Below, in pieces: positions 24,527 to 34,197 of a stretch of 64,000 nucleotides of DNA. A program made the translations under genes and the position numbers. The first letter of the stretch is position 1. Each line of letters begins with the position of its first letter. The notes beneath the pieces are model-generated. The model ran no database searches, was not told the origin of the DNA, and worked only from the letters and a program-made list of their open reading frames with translations. This DNA is from Thermosipho sp. (in: thermotogales) (GTDB lineage Bacteria; Thermotogota; Thermotogae; Thermotogales; Fervidobacteriaceae), in NCBI GenBank assembly GCA_017656335.1, contig JACDOA010000001.1, forward strand, positions 248,001 through 312,000. The letters run 5' to 3'.

Positions 24527-25738
24527 ATGGTTGAATTTCAGGAAACACTTGGTGTTTACACAAGTGTAGGTGGTTGGAAAAAAGCTATTCTCGGTCTTCA
24601 ACATTTTGTAGCTATGTTTGGTGCCACCGTTCTAGTCCCCCTTCTTACAGGTCTAGATCCCCTCGTTTCCCTTTTCACAGCCGGTCTTGGAACCTTGATA
24701 TTCCATTTTATCACCAAAAAAGAAGTGCCAGTTTTCCTTGGTTCTAGTTTTGCATTTATAGGACCTATTTTAATAGTAAAATCACAAACTGGAGATCTAA
24801 GATATGCAACTGGCGGAATTGTAGCTGCAGGTTCGGTATATATTTTACTTGCCTTCTTAGTAAAATTCATCGGTGTAGAAAGAATTAAAAAATTATTTCC
24901 ACCTGTTGTAACTGGTCCTATGATCATGGTAATCGGATTAAGTTTAAGCCCAGTTGCCATTGGATGGGCATCACAGAATTGGGGAATTTCAATAACAGTT
25001 ATTGTATCTGTAATATTGGCATCAACAGTATTTAGAGGATTCTTTAATTTAATTCCAGTTCTTATTGGTGTAAGTGTAGGATACTTTGCTTCAATTATAA
25101 CTGGAAACATCGATTTCACACCCATAACTAATAGCAGTTGGATCTCCGTGCCAAAATTCATGTTTCCAAAATTTGATCTCTCATCTATTTTATTAGTTGC
25201 CCCAGTTGCTCTAGCAACTTTTATGGAACATATTGGTGATATAACAACCAATGGAGCTGTAGTAGGAAAAAACTTCTTAGTAAAGCCAGGATTACACAAA
25301 ACTTTAATAGGTGATGGAATTGCTACAATGGTTGCAGGATTTTTAGGTGGTCCAGCGAATACAACTTACAGTGAAAATACAGGTGTTCTTGCATTAACAA
25401 AAGTATATGATCCCTCAGTTCTAAGAATGGCTGCTATTTTTGCAATCTTTATGTCATTTTTATCAAAATTTGGTAGTATTCTGCAAACCATTCCTCAACC
25501 AGTTATCGGTGGAGTAAGCCTGATTCTGTTCGGTATGATAGCTTCGGTAGGTATTAGAACTATTGTTAATGAAAAGGTCGATTTTTCAAAACCCAAAAAT
25601 TTAATTGTAGCATCACTTATTTTAACAATAGGAATTGGTGGCGCGAGCGTAAAAATTGGTACAGTTGAATTAAAAGGCCTTGCTTTAGCAGCATTAGTTG
25701 GAATAATTGCAAATTTGTTAATACCTGAAAAAAATTAA
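24527..25738 (+). CDS. uraA: Uracil permease (NCS2 family)
   Basis: UraA/PyrP imports uracil with protons for the pyrimidine salvage pathway. The 403-residue protein has the NCS2 layout with about 14 membrane segments, the N-terminal GLQHFVAMFGATVLVPLLTG, the substrate-site glutamate in ATFMEHIGDITTNG, and the GGPANTTYSENTGVLALTKV block that contains the second conserved Glu/Asn region. Uracil over xanthine is supported by ENTG and by the PyrR-type hairpin upstream. It is transcribed alone, ending at a terminator. Confidence 0.93.
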   Translation: MVEFQETLGVYTSVGGWKKAILGLQHFVAMFGATVLVPLLTGLDPLVSLFTAGLGTLIFHFITKKEVPVFLGSSFAFIGPILIVKSQTGDLRYATGGIVAAGSVYILLAFLVKFIGVERIKKLFPPVVTGPMIMVIGLSLSPVAIGWASQNWGISITVIVSVILASTVFRGFFNLIPVLIGVSVGYFASIITGNIDFTPITNSSWISVPKFMFPKFDLSSILLVAPVALATFMEHIGDITTNGAVVGKNFLVKPGLHKTLIGDGIATMVAGFLGGPANTTYSENTGVLALTKVYDPSVLRMAAIFAIFMSFLSKFGSILQTIPQPVIGGVSLILFGMIASVGIRTIVNEKVDFSKPKNLIVASLILTIGIGGASVKIGTVELKGLALAALVGIIANLLIPEKN

Positions 25739-25764
25739 AAAAAACTCATATATCTAATTAAATT

Positions 25765-25792
25765 GGCTCCAGTTCTAGCTGGAGCCTTCTTT
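25765..25792 (+). terminator. Terminator after uraA
   Basis: GGCTCCAG (25765-25772) and CTGGAGCC (25779-25786) form an 8-bp G+C-rich stem, followed by TTCTTT. Confidence 0.8.
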
Positions 25793-25888
25793 ATTGCTAA
25801 AAAAACAAAATTTTCTTATAAGCTTTCAATTCATTATTCATTTTTATTATAACTAATAACTAAATATTCTAATATAAAATCTATTAAA

Positions 25889-26294
25889 AATTTGTTGAAT
25901 GCTTTAGAATTTGCCACTACAACAAATAATATTGCACATGTAAATGCAACTTCTCAAGGAAATGAATGGTATCACATTTAGCTATCATAATGAATCGATC
26001 TAGTTGATGAAAAAACCTGTACATTTAACTTTGACACTTCAGTCTCTTTAAAAACTTTTATTCCTGTAAAATAACTTATTGTTCAAACGAACCTGATTTC
26101 TGGAATTATGAATGGTGGAAACCTGTAAAAACTTTAACTCCAAAAGCAACAACTTTTACATTTGAATTTAACTCACATAAAACTGATGACCCATCTTTAC
26201 GGAAAGTTGTGTAGTTAGACTTACTTTTAAGTTGGAAAAATCTTCTACAGGAACTAAAATCCATATAGATAATGTTTCAATATTCGAAAAATAA
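25889..26294 (+). pseudogene. Decayed carbohydrate-binding module (first copy)
   Basis: There is no intact frame, but successive frames give pieces of a CBM4/9-like beta-sandwich: EFATTTNNIAHVNATSQGNE followed by WYHI and a stop, a central EWWKPVKTLTPKATTFTFEF with NSHKTDD, and a last piece RLTFKLEKSSTGTKIHIDNV then SIFEK and TAA at 26292-26294. The order and final DNVSI strand match the intact-looking module just downstream (TFTFEFT ... IYLDDVNI). Several stops and frameshifts separate the pieces. It looks like an older duplicate. Confidence 0.6.
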
Positions 26295-26300
26295 CTTTAA

Positions 26301-26948
26301 TTTAGAAGTGATAAAATAACAATAAATCAAATTTTATCCTATGTAACAATCGGTCTTTTAGCAGTATTTTTAGTTGGTGGTTTTGTATTTAATAATATAA
26401 CTGTTCAACCACCGGAAGTACAACAACCTGCAGTTGAAGAACAAGTTGAAACTGCTTCTACAACAAGCAAAACTGGACAAATAGTTAAAAACGGAACTTT
26501 TGATAAAGTTGAAGATCTTAACGACCAAGCTGAAAATCCAAATAGTTGGTGGCTTTGGCAGGCTTCTGATTATGATATAAGTCCAGCAAAAGCTGTTGCA
26601 AAAATCGAAAATGGAAATGCATTAATTAAGGTAATTAATCCTGGTGGAGAAACATGGCATATTCAATTTGATCAATGGATAAATTTAGAAAGAAAAGCAA
26701 AATATGAAATATCTTTCAAGGTAAAAGCTGATATTTCAAGAATTATCTTTGTAAAAGTCCTTCAAAACCATGATCCGTATACAATTTATTTTGAGCAAAA
26801 AATTAATTTAACTCAAGAATGGCAGACTTTTACATTTGAATTTACTCTACCACCTGATGCAGATGAAGTAGTAAACTTAAGCTTTGAACTTGGACTTGAT
26901 AAACCTACCACAATATATTTAGATGATGTAAATATTATCAAAGAATAA
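26301..26948 (+). pseudogene. Membrane-anchored CBM4/9-like protein with no standard start codon
   Basis: An uninterrupted frame of 215 sense codons runs from just after a TAA (26298-26300) to a TAA at 26946-26948. It encodes a membrane anchor (ILSYVTIGLLAVFLVGGFVF), a Pro/Gln/Glu linker (VQPPEVQQPAVEEQVETAST) and a full CBM4/9-like module (IVKNGTFDKVED, SWWLWQASDYD, ENGNALIKVINPGGETWHIQ, LTQEWQTFTFEFTLPPD, TTIYLDDVNIIKE). No ATG, GTG or TTG precedes the anchor. An ATA near 26313 after GAAGTGAT is the only start with Shine-Dalgarno-like sequence. It is either a gene that lost its start or one using a non-standard start. Confidence 0.6.
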
Positions 26949-26966
26949 GCATGTGTTTTTTTAAAG

Positions 26967-26998
26967 AGCCTTCCAGTTTAAGCTGGAAGGCTTTTTCT
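26967..26998 (+). terminator. Terminator overlapping the 3' end of the acyltransferase gene
   Basis: AGCCTTCCAG (26967-26976) pairs with CTGGAAGGCT (26983-26992), then TTTTC and T-rich sequence. It is placed for the CBM gene on the plus strand. The stop codon of the minus-strand acyltransferase lies inside the hairpin. Confidence 0.8.
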
Positions 26999-27961
26999 TT
27001 TTTTTATTAAATGAAATTGTCCAGAAAGAAAATATATAATATTTTTTGGAACAAACTTTAAAAAGAAATATAAAATGAAAAGTGCAATAATATAATAAAG
27101 CCACCATAATTTTTCAAGAAGCGAAATAGGGTCATTAAAAAATGGTGCTATTAATCCAGGTAGAACAATATGATACCCTAAAACAAATATTGTATATTTT
27201 CCAAACAATTCAAAAAAACTTTTGATTCTTTCATTCGTAATTAAATTAGAAAGAGAAATAATAATTAAAATAAATGCTAATTCTCCTAAATATGAAAGAA
27301 AAGGATAATTACCATAGTTGTTTTCACGCCAATCATTAAGTCCGTTTACCTTTCCTATTAATATCAATCCCAAAAGAGAAATTAAAAAAATTGAAAATGG
27401 TTTTTTAATTTTATAAGTAAAACCCTTTTTTCTAAAAATATATCCAAAATAAAACCATATTAATCCATGAAATGCAACATCTAATTTAAAGAAACGATTT
27501 TGGCTATGAAAAAAAGCGGTAGATATGAATGACAAAACTGGAATAAAATGAATCAATCTTAATTTTGTTAAAACCAAAAAAGTAATTTCAGCTATTACAA
27601 ACATATATAAATACCATAATGGAACTACATTAACGGGAATTGTAAGAGGACTATATCCAAAAATTATAAAATCAAAAAGTGTTGTAAATACACTATTATT
27701 ATACTGCACAAATTTATTGATAAAATAATAAATTGTATATCCCACAAAACTTAAAAAAATAAAAGGGACCCATAGATTTAATAAAACCTTTTTAAGCTTT
27801 ATTGTAAAATTTTCATCTTTGAAAAGATATCCGGAAATAAACATAAAAGCAGACAAAAGGTACGAAAAATAAACAACTAAAGAATATGGAACATAAGAAT
27901 GAGCAAGAACAACCAGTAAAATCAAAATCCCTTTTGAAACATCAATTTCCCTTATTCTCAT
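26978..27961 (-). CDS. Acyltransferase 3 family membrane protein
   Basis: The 327-residue protein has about ten membrane segments and the acyltransferase-3 start: MRIREIDVSKGILILLVVLA followed by HSYVP, with the conserved histidine at the end of the first helix, and SYLLSAFMFISGYLFKD. Such enzymes O-acylate extracellular or membrane-bound sugars. The acceptor is unknown; no glycan cluster is adjacent, though the carbohydrate-binding remnants lie next door. A GGAGGGATGAA site precedes the ATG. The last codons lie in the convergent terminator. Confidence 0.85.
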   Translation of the reverse strand: MRIREIDVSKGILILLVVLAHSYVPYSLVVYFSYLLSAFMFISGYLFKDENFTIKLKKVLLNLWVPFIFLSFVGYTIYYFINKFVQYNNSVFTTLFDFIIFGYSPLTIPVNVVPLWYLYMFVIAEITFLVLTKLRLIHFIPVLSFISTAFFHSQNRFFKLDVAFHGLIWFYFGYIFRKKGFTYKIKKPFSIFLISLLGLILIGKVNGLNDWRENNYGNYPFLSYLGELAFILIIISLSNLITNERIKSFFELFGKYTIFVLGYHIVLPGLIAPFFNDPISLLEKLWWLYYIIALFILYFFLKFVPKNIIYFLSGQFHLIKKRKSLPA

Positions 27962-27990
27962 TTCATCCCTCCTTGTTAAGATTTTAACAC

Positions 27991-28010
27991 ATTTAACACT
28001 TCTGTTAAAT
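27991..28010. promoter_or_regulatory. Perfect dyad between the divergent acyltransferase and miaB genes
   Basis: ATTTAACA (27991-27998) and TGTTAAAT (28003-28010) flank CTTC. On the minus strand it overlaps the -35 (TTAACA) and spacer of a likely acyltransferase promoter whose -10 is TAAAAT. A repressor site is the simplest reading. Confidence 0.45.
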
Positions 28011-28076
28011 TTAATTTGTGCAAAATTACTGTTAAAATGATAGAATTATCTTGATAATTTAATTGGGAGGGAAAAG

Positions 28077-29366
28077 ATGAAAGTATTCATTAAAACTTAC
28101 GGCTGTCAAATGAATGAAAATGACAGCGAGGTTGCACAATATTATTTAGAGCAAGACGGCTTTGATATAGTTGATAATGAAAATGATGCCGATATAGTAA
28201 TATTGAATACCTGTGTAGTTAGAAAAAAAGCAGAAGATAAGTTTTTCAGTACTATTGGCGAGTTAAGAAAAAAGAACAAAAAAATAGGAGTTATGGGATG
28301 TGGGGCTGAAAAAGAAAGAGAAAACCTCTTTAAAAGAGGAGTTAATTTTGTTATAGGAACAAGAGCAATTCCAAGAATATCCGAAGCTGTAGAACTTTCA
28401 CTAAAAAATAAAAAAGTAGCATTTTTTGATGATTTGCTTGATCAAATTGATTACAAAAATGTATTAAAAAGAAATTCTAAGTATCATGCCTGGATTACTA
28501 TTATATATGGATGCAACAGATTTTGCACTTATTGTATTGTTCCTTATACCCGAGGTAGAGAAAAATCGCGTAAAATGACAGATATATTAGAAGAAGTTGA
28601 AAACCTGACAAAAAAAGGCATAAAAGAAGTTACTTTTTTAGGTCAAAATGTTGATGCATATGGAAAAGATTTAAATGATGGAACAAGTTTGGCAAAATTA
28701 CTTCACGAAACATCTAAAATTAATGAAATAGAAAGAATTTGGTTTTTGACATCATATCCAACCGATTTTTCTCCAAATATTGCTTACGAAATTGCTAATA
28801 GTCCAAAAATTGGTAAAAATATCCATTTGCCTGTTCAACATGGTAGCAATAAAATCTTAAAAAAAATGAACAGGAGATATACTAGAGAAGAATATATTGA
28901 ATTAATCAAAAAAATCAGAGAAATTGTTCCAGACGCATCAATCTCCAGTGATATTATTGTTGGGTTTCCAGATGAAACTGAAGAAGATTTTAAAGCTACC
29001 GTTGATTTAGTAAAAGAAATTGAATTTGAAAGATTAAACTTAGCAATTTATTCGCCAAGGGAAGGGACAATTGCTTGGAAATTTTTTGATGATAATGTTC
29101 CAAGATTAATAAAAACAAAAAGAATGGCATACCTTCTCAATCTACAAAAGGAAATAAATCGGAAGTTAAACGAAAAATATTTAGAAAAAAAAGTAGAAAT
29201 AATTGTTGAATCAGAAGGAAAAAATGGGTATTTTTATGGAAGAGACATAAGAAATAAAATTATAGCTTTTAAAGGAAATCCTGATCTTATTGGAAAAAAA
29301 GCAATTGTTAAAGTTAAAAAAATTACTGCAGGACCATTATACGGAGAAATAATAAAAATATACTGA
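28077..29366 (+). CDS. miaB: tRNA methylthiotransferase MiaB
   Basis: MiaB adds the methylthio group to N6-isopentenyladenosine at position 37 of tRNAs. The 429-residue protein has the N-terminal cluster domain with three cysteines ([33 protein letters not shown]), the radical SAM motif [20 protein letters not shown], and the C-terminal TRAM domain (ending [16 protein letters not shown]). VRxxAExK and YTRGREKSR separate it from RimO and MtaB. The ribosome binding site is TGGGAGGGAAAAG. It is first in a four-gene plus-strand run. Confidence 0.95.
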   Translation: MKVFIKTYGCQMNENDSEVAQYYLEQDGFDIVDNENDADIVILNTCVVRKKAEDKFFSTIGELRKKNKKIGVMGCGAEKERENLFKRGVNFVIGTRAIPRISEAVELSLKNKKVAFFDDLLDQIDYKNVLKRNSKYHAWITIIYGCNRFCTYCIVPYTRGREKSRKMTDILEEVENLTKKGIKEVTFLGQNVDAYGKDLNDGTSLAKLLHETSKINEIERIWFLTSYPTDFSPNIAYEIANSPKIGKNIHLPVQHGSNKILKKMNRRYTREEYIELIKKIREIVPDASISSDIIVGFPDETEEDFKATVDLVKEIEFERLNLAIYSPREGTIAWKFFDDNVPRLIKTKRMAYLLNLQKEINRKLNEKYLEKKVEIIVESEGKNGYFYGRDIRNKIIAFKGNPDLIGKKAIVKVKKITAGPLYGEIIKIY

Positions 29367-29384
29367 GTTAGGGGGGATTTAACA

Positions 29385-30245
29385 ATGACTCATATATCCA
29401 AAAAACAAGTCATTAAAGAGTATATTTTCTCAACTATAGGTGTAGCTTTAACAGCTTTAGGATTAGTTATGTTTTTAGTTCCAAACAATATTGCAGCTGG
29501 TGGAGCTTCAGGTCTTGCAATTATTCTTCATTCGCTAATTTCTTTGCCCGTTGGTATTTGGATGTACATTATTAATATAGTCTTATTTTTAATAGCTTTT
29601 CTAACAATTGGTTTTGATTTTAGTTACAAAACAATATATTGTACATTTATGTTAAACTTTTTAATTGATTTTTTTGATAGAATTGTGAAAGTTCCTAAAT
29701 ACACAACAAATGATCTTATGCTAGCAGTCTTTTTTGGCGACATCCTTACAGCAGTTGGAATGGCAATTACTTTTGCCCAGAACTCTTCTACTGGTGGAAC
29801 TGATATTATTGCCAAAATAATGAATAAATTTTTCAGCCTTCCAATTGGTACAAGCCTATTGATCATAGACTTTACAATAGGATTCTTTGCAGGTGTTGCT
29901 TTCAATCCTCAAATTGGTATGTACTCAATTCTTGCAATTATTATAAATGGTTTAACAATTGATTTTGTGTTAAAAGGTTTAGAACTTGCAATTACCGTTA
30001 CAATTATTACTGATAAAAACAAACCAATAGCCGATTTTATTCTAAACGATATGGGAAGAGGGTTTACTTATCTTAAAGGAAAAGGTGGATACACTGGAAA
30101 AGATAGAGAAATAATCTTTGTTTCAATAAGAAGAAGAGAATTGAATGAATTAATAAATTATGTAAAAAAGATTGATCCTAATGCCTTTGTAATAGTTAAT
30201 GAATCTAGATATGTTCTTGGAGAAGGATTTAAAAAGACAATTTAG
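29385..30245 (+). CDS. YitT-family membrane protein (DUF161/DUF2179)
   Basis: The 286-residue protein has five or so membrane helices with repeated glycine-rich motifs (FLVPNNIAAGGASGLAIILH and AQNSSTGGTDIIAKIMNKFF), typical of the YitT family, followed by a cytoplasmic DUF2179 domain (GRGFTYLKGKGGYTGKDREI). The transport substrate or function is not established for the family. It follows miaB by 18 bases, with TTAGGGGGGATTTAA before the ATG. Confidence 0.85.
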   Translation: MTHISKKQVIKEYIFSTIGVALTALGLVMFLVPNNIAAGGASGLAIILHSLISLPVGIWMYIINIVLFLIAFLTIGFDFSYKTIYCTFMLNFLIDFFDRIVKVPKYTTNDLMLAVFFGDILTAVGMAITFAQNSSTGGTDIIAKIMNKFFSLPIGTSLLIIDFTIGFFAGVAFNPQIGMYSILAIIINGLTIDFVLKGLELAITVTIITDKNKPIADFILNDMGRGFTYLKGKGGYTGKDREIIFVSIRRRELNELINYVKKIDPNAFVIVNESRYVLGEGFKKTI

Positions 30246-30258
30246 GGAGGAGAAAAAT

Positions 30259-30783
30259 ATGAAAGCCCTTTTTGTTATTGATATGCAAAATGATTTCGCC
30301 AAAAAAGATGGGGCTTTATATTTTGAAGGAGCTGATAAAATAATCCCTTATGTATTAAATTTAATTGAAGATTATAAAAAACAAAATCTTCCAATTATTT
30401 TTACTCAAGATTGGCACGAAGAAAATGATAAAGAATTTAAGATTTGGCCTAAACACTGTATAAAAAATTCCTATGGTGCAGAAATAATTGATGAAATAAA
30501 AGAATCAATAAAAAACTACAAAAAAGTTTTTTCCATTAAAAAAAGTAGATATTCTGCTTTCTATAAAACAAATATTGATGAAACTATAAAATCTCTAAAT
30601 ATTACTGAAGCTGATGTGGTTGGACTAGTAACAAATATTTGCGTTTTATTCACCGTCGAAGAACTGAGAAATAGAGATATCATAGTAAACGTATTTAAAA
30701 ATGCTACTATCACTTATGACACTGATATGTATAAGTTTTCTTTAAAACTGATGTCCGATGTTTTAAACGCTAATATCATATAG
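30259..30783 (+). CDS. Isochorismatase-like cysteine hydrolase, probably nicotinamidase
   Basis: The 174-residue protein has the catalytic triad of the family: D in FVIDMQNDFAKK, K in FSIKKSRYSAF, and C in VTNICVLFT. The metal-binding D/H pattern of nicotinamidases is seen in TQDWHEEND and WPKHC. Deamidating nicotinamide to nicotinate would link to the NiaR-controlled niacin transporter and nadE elsewhere in the window (inference). The ATG at 30259 follows GGGAGGAG and lies 13 bases after the YitT gene. Confidence 0.8.
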   Translation: MKALFVIDMQNDFAKKDGALYFEGADKIIPYVLNLIEDYKKQNLPIIFTQDWHEENDKEFKIWPKHCIKNSYGAEIIDEIKESIKNYKKVFSIKKSRYSAFYKTNIDETIKSLNITEADVVGLVTNICVLFTVEELRNRDIIVNVFKNATITYDTDMYKFSLKLMSDVLNANII

Positions 30784-30794
30784 AGGTGATTTAA

Positions 30795-31712
30795 TTGGAA
30801 AAATCGCTAAAAAGAATTACAACTCTTGCAGTTTTTACTAATGCAATTTTAGCTGGCTTAAAAATTTTAACAGGTTTAATCTTCAATAGCATGTCCATAC
30901 TTGCAGATGGTATTGATTCTTCTACTGATATTTTAACTTCAACTATAGTTTATTTTGCAACTAGGCTTTCTTCTAAACCTCCAGATAAATTGCATCCTTA
31001 TGGACATCATAAAATTGAAAATATTGCTGCAAAAATTATTTCTTTTATAATGTTTTATGCAGGAATTTCACTTTCCATAGAAAGTATAAAAAGACTTATA
31101 AATGGGGAATATTTTACAATTATTGGCTTTGTTCCATTAATCATTACTTTAATTTCCATAGCCGGTAAATTGACATTATTTTTGATTGAATATCGTGCAG
31201 GAAAAAAGTACAACAGACAATCTATAATAGCCGAAGCATTAAATATGAGAAATGATATTATGCTTTCTTCAATTGTATTTATTGGCATATTTCTAAACAA
31301 AATAGGATTACCATGGATGGATCCTTTAGTAGGTTTGATTATTTCTATTTTCATTATAAAAGTTTCTTTTGAAATTTTTAGCGAAAATTTTTACTCCTTA
31401 ATGGATGGAATTCATCCAGGTGAAGAATGGCTTTATGATGTGGTATTTGAATCATGCAAGCAATGTGAAGGCGTGCACAATCCTCACAAAGTTAGAATCA
31501 GAAAAATTGGAAATAAATATGATATAGATATGGATATAGAGGTTGATCCAAATCTTACAGTAAAAAAGGCTCATGAAATAACGAATTGTTTAAAATCAAA
31601 GATTTCTCACTCACTTGATGAAAAATTATTTGATTTAGTAATACATGTGGAGCCCATTTCAAATGTTGAATCAGAACCATATGGATTAAGCGAAAAAAAT
31701 AAGAGGCGATGA
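30795..31712 (+). CDS. Cation diffusion facilitator family metal transporter
   Basis: A 305-residue CDF exporter with six membrane helices. The transport-site residues are in SILADGIDSSTDILTS (helix 2, DxxDSxxD-like) and in helix 5 (SIVFIGIFLNKIG region). HPYGHHKIENIAA is the characteristic loop. The C-terminal cytoplasmic domain (GEEWLYDVVFESCKQCEGVH to VIHVEPISN) has the ferredoxin-like fold. Helix 5 appears altered from the usual HxxxD, so the metal (Zn, Fe, Mn) is not predictable. The start is TTG at 30795, with AGAGGTGATTTAA upstream. Confidence 0.88.
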   Translation: MEKSLKRITTLAVFTNAILAGLKILTGLIFNSMSILADGIDSSTDILTSTIVYFATRLSSKPPDKLHPYGHHKIENIAAKIISFIMFYAGISLSIESIKRLINGEYFTIIGFVPLIITLISIAGKLTLFLIEYRAGKKYNRQSIIAEALNMRNDIMLSSIVFIGIFLNKIGLPWMDPLVGLIISIFIIKVSFEIFSENFYSLMDGIHPGEEWLYDVVFESCKQCEGVHNPHKVRIRKIGNKYDIDMDIEVDPNLTVKKAHEITNCLKSKISHSLDEKLFDLVIHVEPISNVESEPYGLSEKNKRR

Positions 31713-31730
31713 ACATCGCCTCTTATTTAT
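31699..31730. terminator. Bidirectional terminator, CDF gene and galT
   Basis: ATAAGAGGCGAT (31699-31710) pairs with ATCGCCTCTTAT (31715-31726) over a GAAC loop. A-rich sequence to the left and TTTAT to the right allow use in both directions. The CDF stop codon is in the loop. Confidence 0.85.
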
Positions 31731-32725
31731 AATTCTGCTTCTTTAAGATATTTTGCTGCATCTTCAGGAGGAACAGGATTAATATAAAAACCAGATCCCC
31801 ATTCAAATCCCGCAATTCTCGTCAACCTTGGCATGATCTCCACATGCCAATGATAATAAATTTTTCCTTCTTCGTATGTTGGAGAAGTATGAATAACAAA
31901 ATTATATGGTGGATTATCTAAAACTTTATAAATTCTGTACAAAGTATTTCTCAAAATTTTAGAAAATTCTTTTACTTCTATCTCACTTATATCTCCAAAA
32001 TTATGCAAATGTTTTTTAGGGACAACCCAAACTTCAAAAGGAAATCTGGAAGCAAATGGAGCAAATGCAATGAATTTGTCATTTTCTTCAATTACCCTTT
32101 TATTTTCAATTTTTTCTTGTGATACCATATCACAAAATACACATCTTTCTTTATATTCAAAATAATCTTTTGCACCATTCATTTCTTCTAAAACTCTTTT
32201 AGGCACACTAGGAATCGCAATAATCTGACTATGAGGATGTGAAAGTGAAGCTCCTCCTAAAATTCCATGGTTTCTAAAAATAAGTATGTATTTTATTCTT
32301 TTATCTTTTGAAATTTCATTATATCTTTTAACATATGCCCAAACCACTTCTTCAGCTTGTTTATCGTCAAAAAGTGCAAAAGTGCTATCATGATCTGGAG
32401 TTTCAATAATTACTTCGTGATACCCAAAACCAGTCATAGCATCATACATCCCATGACCATACTTTCTAACCTCAAGCTCTGGACTAACTGCTGGAAATTT
32501 ATTGGGAACCACACGAACCCACCAACCTGGAGAATTTGGTTCTGTATCTTCAGGCCTAAAAGCCAAAATTTCGGGTGGAGTAGTATGTTCATTGCCGTAA
32601 TCAAACGGGCAAAAACCACTTTTGCTTTCTTCTTTTAAAACTGTAAAATCATGTGGCCTTTTTGCTCTATCAGTTGCAATAATTACCCATCTTTTTACAA
32701 CTGGATCTTTCCTATATTCAGGCAT
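31727..32725 (-). CDS. galT: Galactose-1-phosphate uridylyltransferase
   Basis: GalT moves UMP from UDP-glucose to galactose-1-phosphate in the Leloir pathway. The 332-residue protein has the HIT-superfamily active site SHPHSQIIAIP (HxHxQ, nucleophilic histidine), the N-terminal RKDPVVKRWVIIATDRAKRP, a zinc-binding pair in CVFCDM, and the second-domain HWHVEIMPR. It ends the long minus-strand run behind glgA; galM is elsewhere in the window, and galK is not present. Confidence 0.94.
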   Translation of the reverse strand: MPEYRKDPVVKRWVIIATDRAKRPHDFTVLKEESKSGFCPFDYGNEHTTPPEILAFRPEDTEPNSPGWWVRVVPNKFPAVSPELEVRKYGHGMYDAMTGFGYHEVIIETPDHDSTFALFDDKQAEEVVWAYVKRYNEISKDKRIKYILIFRNHGILGGASLSHPHSQIIAIPSVPKRVLEEMNGAKDYFEYKERCVFCDMVSQEKIENKRVIEENDKFIAFAPFASRFPFEVWVVPKKHLHNFGDISEIEVKEFSKILRNTLYRIYKVLDNPPYNFVIHTSPTYEEGKIYYHWHVEIMPRLTRIAGFEWGSGFYINPVPPEDAAKYLKEAEL

Positions 32726-32737
32726 TTCATTACCTCC

Positions 32738-34192
32738 TTAAACTTTCTTATTAACTGCAATTTTGTACAAGTTTAAATACTCTTTTGCAGATTTTTCCCA
32801 TGAAAGATCTGTTTTCATAGCATTTTCAATAATCTTTTTCCAGTGTACTTTTTTATTCCTGTAAAAATCCACTGCTCTAGCAACAGATTTCAAAAGAAAA
32901 GCAGAATTGTATTCTTTAAATCCAAAACCATTACCGCTGAAAGTCTTTTCATAATATTCTTTAACCGTATCAGCTAAACCACCAGTATATCTAACTATAG
33001 GAATAGTTCCATATCTCAAGCTATACATTTGCCCCAAACCACACGGTTCGTATCTGGAAGGCATCAAAAACATATCGGAACCCGCATAAATTTTTTGAGC
33101 TAAATTAATATCAAATTTTATATTAGCAGATACTTTATCAGAAAATTCTTTTTCAAATTCTTTAAAAAGTGTTTCATATTTTCTATCTCCAGTGCCAAGT
33201 AAAACAAATTGAACATCCAAAAGTGTAATATACCTGAAAACATCAGCTAAAATATCAAGTCCTTTTTGATCAACTAACCTAGTTATCATACCTATTACCG
33301 GAACTTCTCTAACAGGAAGACCTAATTCTTCCTGCAATTTTCTTTTATTTTCGTATTTTTTTCCAATTTCTTTCAAAGAATAGTTTGCATAAATTCTCGA
33401 ATCAGTTTCAGGATTGTATACATCATAATCAATTCCGTTTAAAATCCCATATAAATCTTCGCTCCTAAGTCTTAAAACACCATCCAGTTTTTCTCCATAC
33501 TCTTTTGTTTGTATTTCCTGTGCATACGTAGGACTTACTGTATTAATAACGTCTGAGAATAAGATTCCACCTTTTAAAAAGTTTATTTTTCCATAAAATT
33601 CTAAACCATTAATATTGTAAAGTGAATCCGGCAACCCCGTAAATTTTAAATATTTACTTTCGAAAACTCCTTGATATCCAAGATTATGGATGGTTAAAAC
33701 TGAAACTTTTTTTGAGAAGTAGGGATCTTCAGCATACAATGTTTTTAAATAAACCGGAATCAACGAAGTTTGCCAATCATTTACATGAATAACATCAACA
33801 TCTAATTCTAATGCCTTTAAGGCTTCCAACACTGCTGCAGAAAAATAAATTGCTTGTTCTGCAAGATCAGGTCCGTTATAAACATCCTCTGCAGAAAAAT
33901 AATATTGGTTTGAAATAAAATAAACCGGCACATTGCTACCAGGAATTTTAGAAATGTAAATATCAAATTTTTCGTCTGTTTTTAGATATGGTATTTCTAA
34001 ATTTTCTTTAACTTTTTCTAATGTGTATGAAAATTTTTTAGCATTATCTTCTACAATTTTATGTTTTGGCATAAAGACAAAAGGAGCTACTGACAACTTT
34101 TCTAAGTATTTCGGGAGAGCACCTACAACATCAGCAAGCCCTCCAACCTTTGCAAAAGGATACACTTCATATGAAATTAATGCAATTTTCAT
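32738..34192 (-). CDS. glgA: Glycogen synthase (ADP-glucose type)
   Basis: GlgA of 484 residues (GT5). It has the N-terminal substrate site KVGGLADVVGALPKYL (KxGGL motif), HVNDWQTSLIPVYLKTLY, and the C-terminal donor-site block SRYEPCGLGQMYSLRYGTIP with VRYTGGLADTVKEY. It extends alpha-1,4-glucan from ADP-glucose (or UDP-glucose in some lineages). The ATG at 34192 is used because GGAGGTG precedes it; the ATG at 34207 is part of that site. glgC is not in the window. Confidence 0.94.
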   Translation of the reverse strand: MKIALISYEVYPFAKVGGLADVVGALPKYLEKLSVAPFVFMPKHKIVEDNAKKFSYTLEKVKENLEIPYLKTDEKFDIYISKIPGSNVPVYFISNQYYFSAEDVYNGPDLAEQAIYFSAAVLEALKALELDVDVIHVNDWQTSLIPVYLKTLYAEDPYFSKKVSVLTIHNLGYQGVFESKYLKFTGLPDSLYNINGLEFYGKINFLKGGILFSDVINTVSPTYAQEIQTKEYGEKLDGVLRLRSEDLYGILNGIDYDVYNPETDSRIYANYSLKEIGKKYENKRKLQEELGLPVREVPVIGMITRLVDQKGLDILADVFRYITLLDVQFVLLGTGDRKYETLFKEFEKEFSDKVSANIKFDINLAQKIYAGSDMFLMPSRYEPCGLGQMYSLRYGTIPIVRYTGGLADTVKEYYEKTFSGNGFGFKEYNSAFLLKSVARAVDFYRNKKVHWKKIIENAMKTDLSWEKSAKEYLNLYKIAVNKKV

Positions 34193-34197
34193 TAATT

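Noticed and set aside
24598-25299. A 233-codon open frame on the minus strand opposite uraA
   Set aside because: It is the mirror of a long conserved membrane protein gene, has no ribosome binding site, and its sequence lacks any recognisable protein features.
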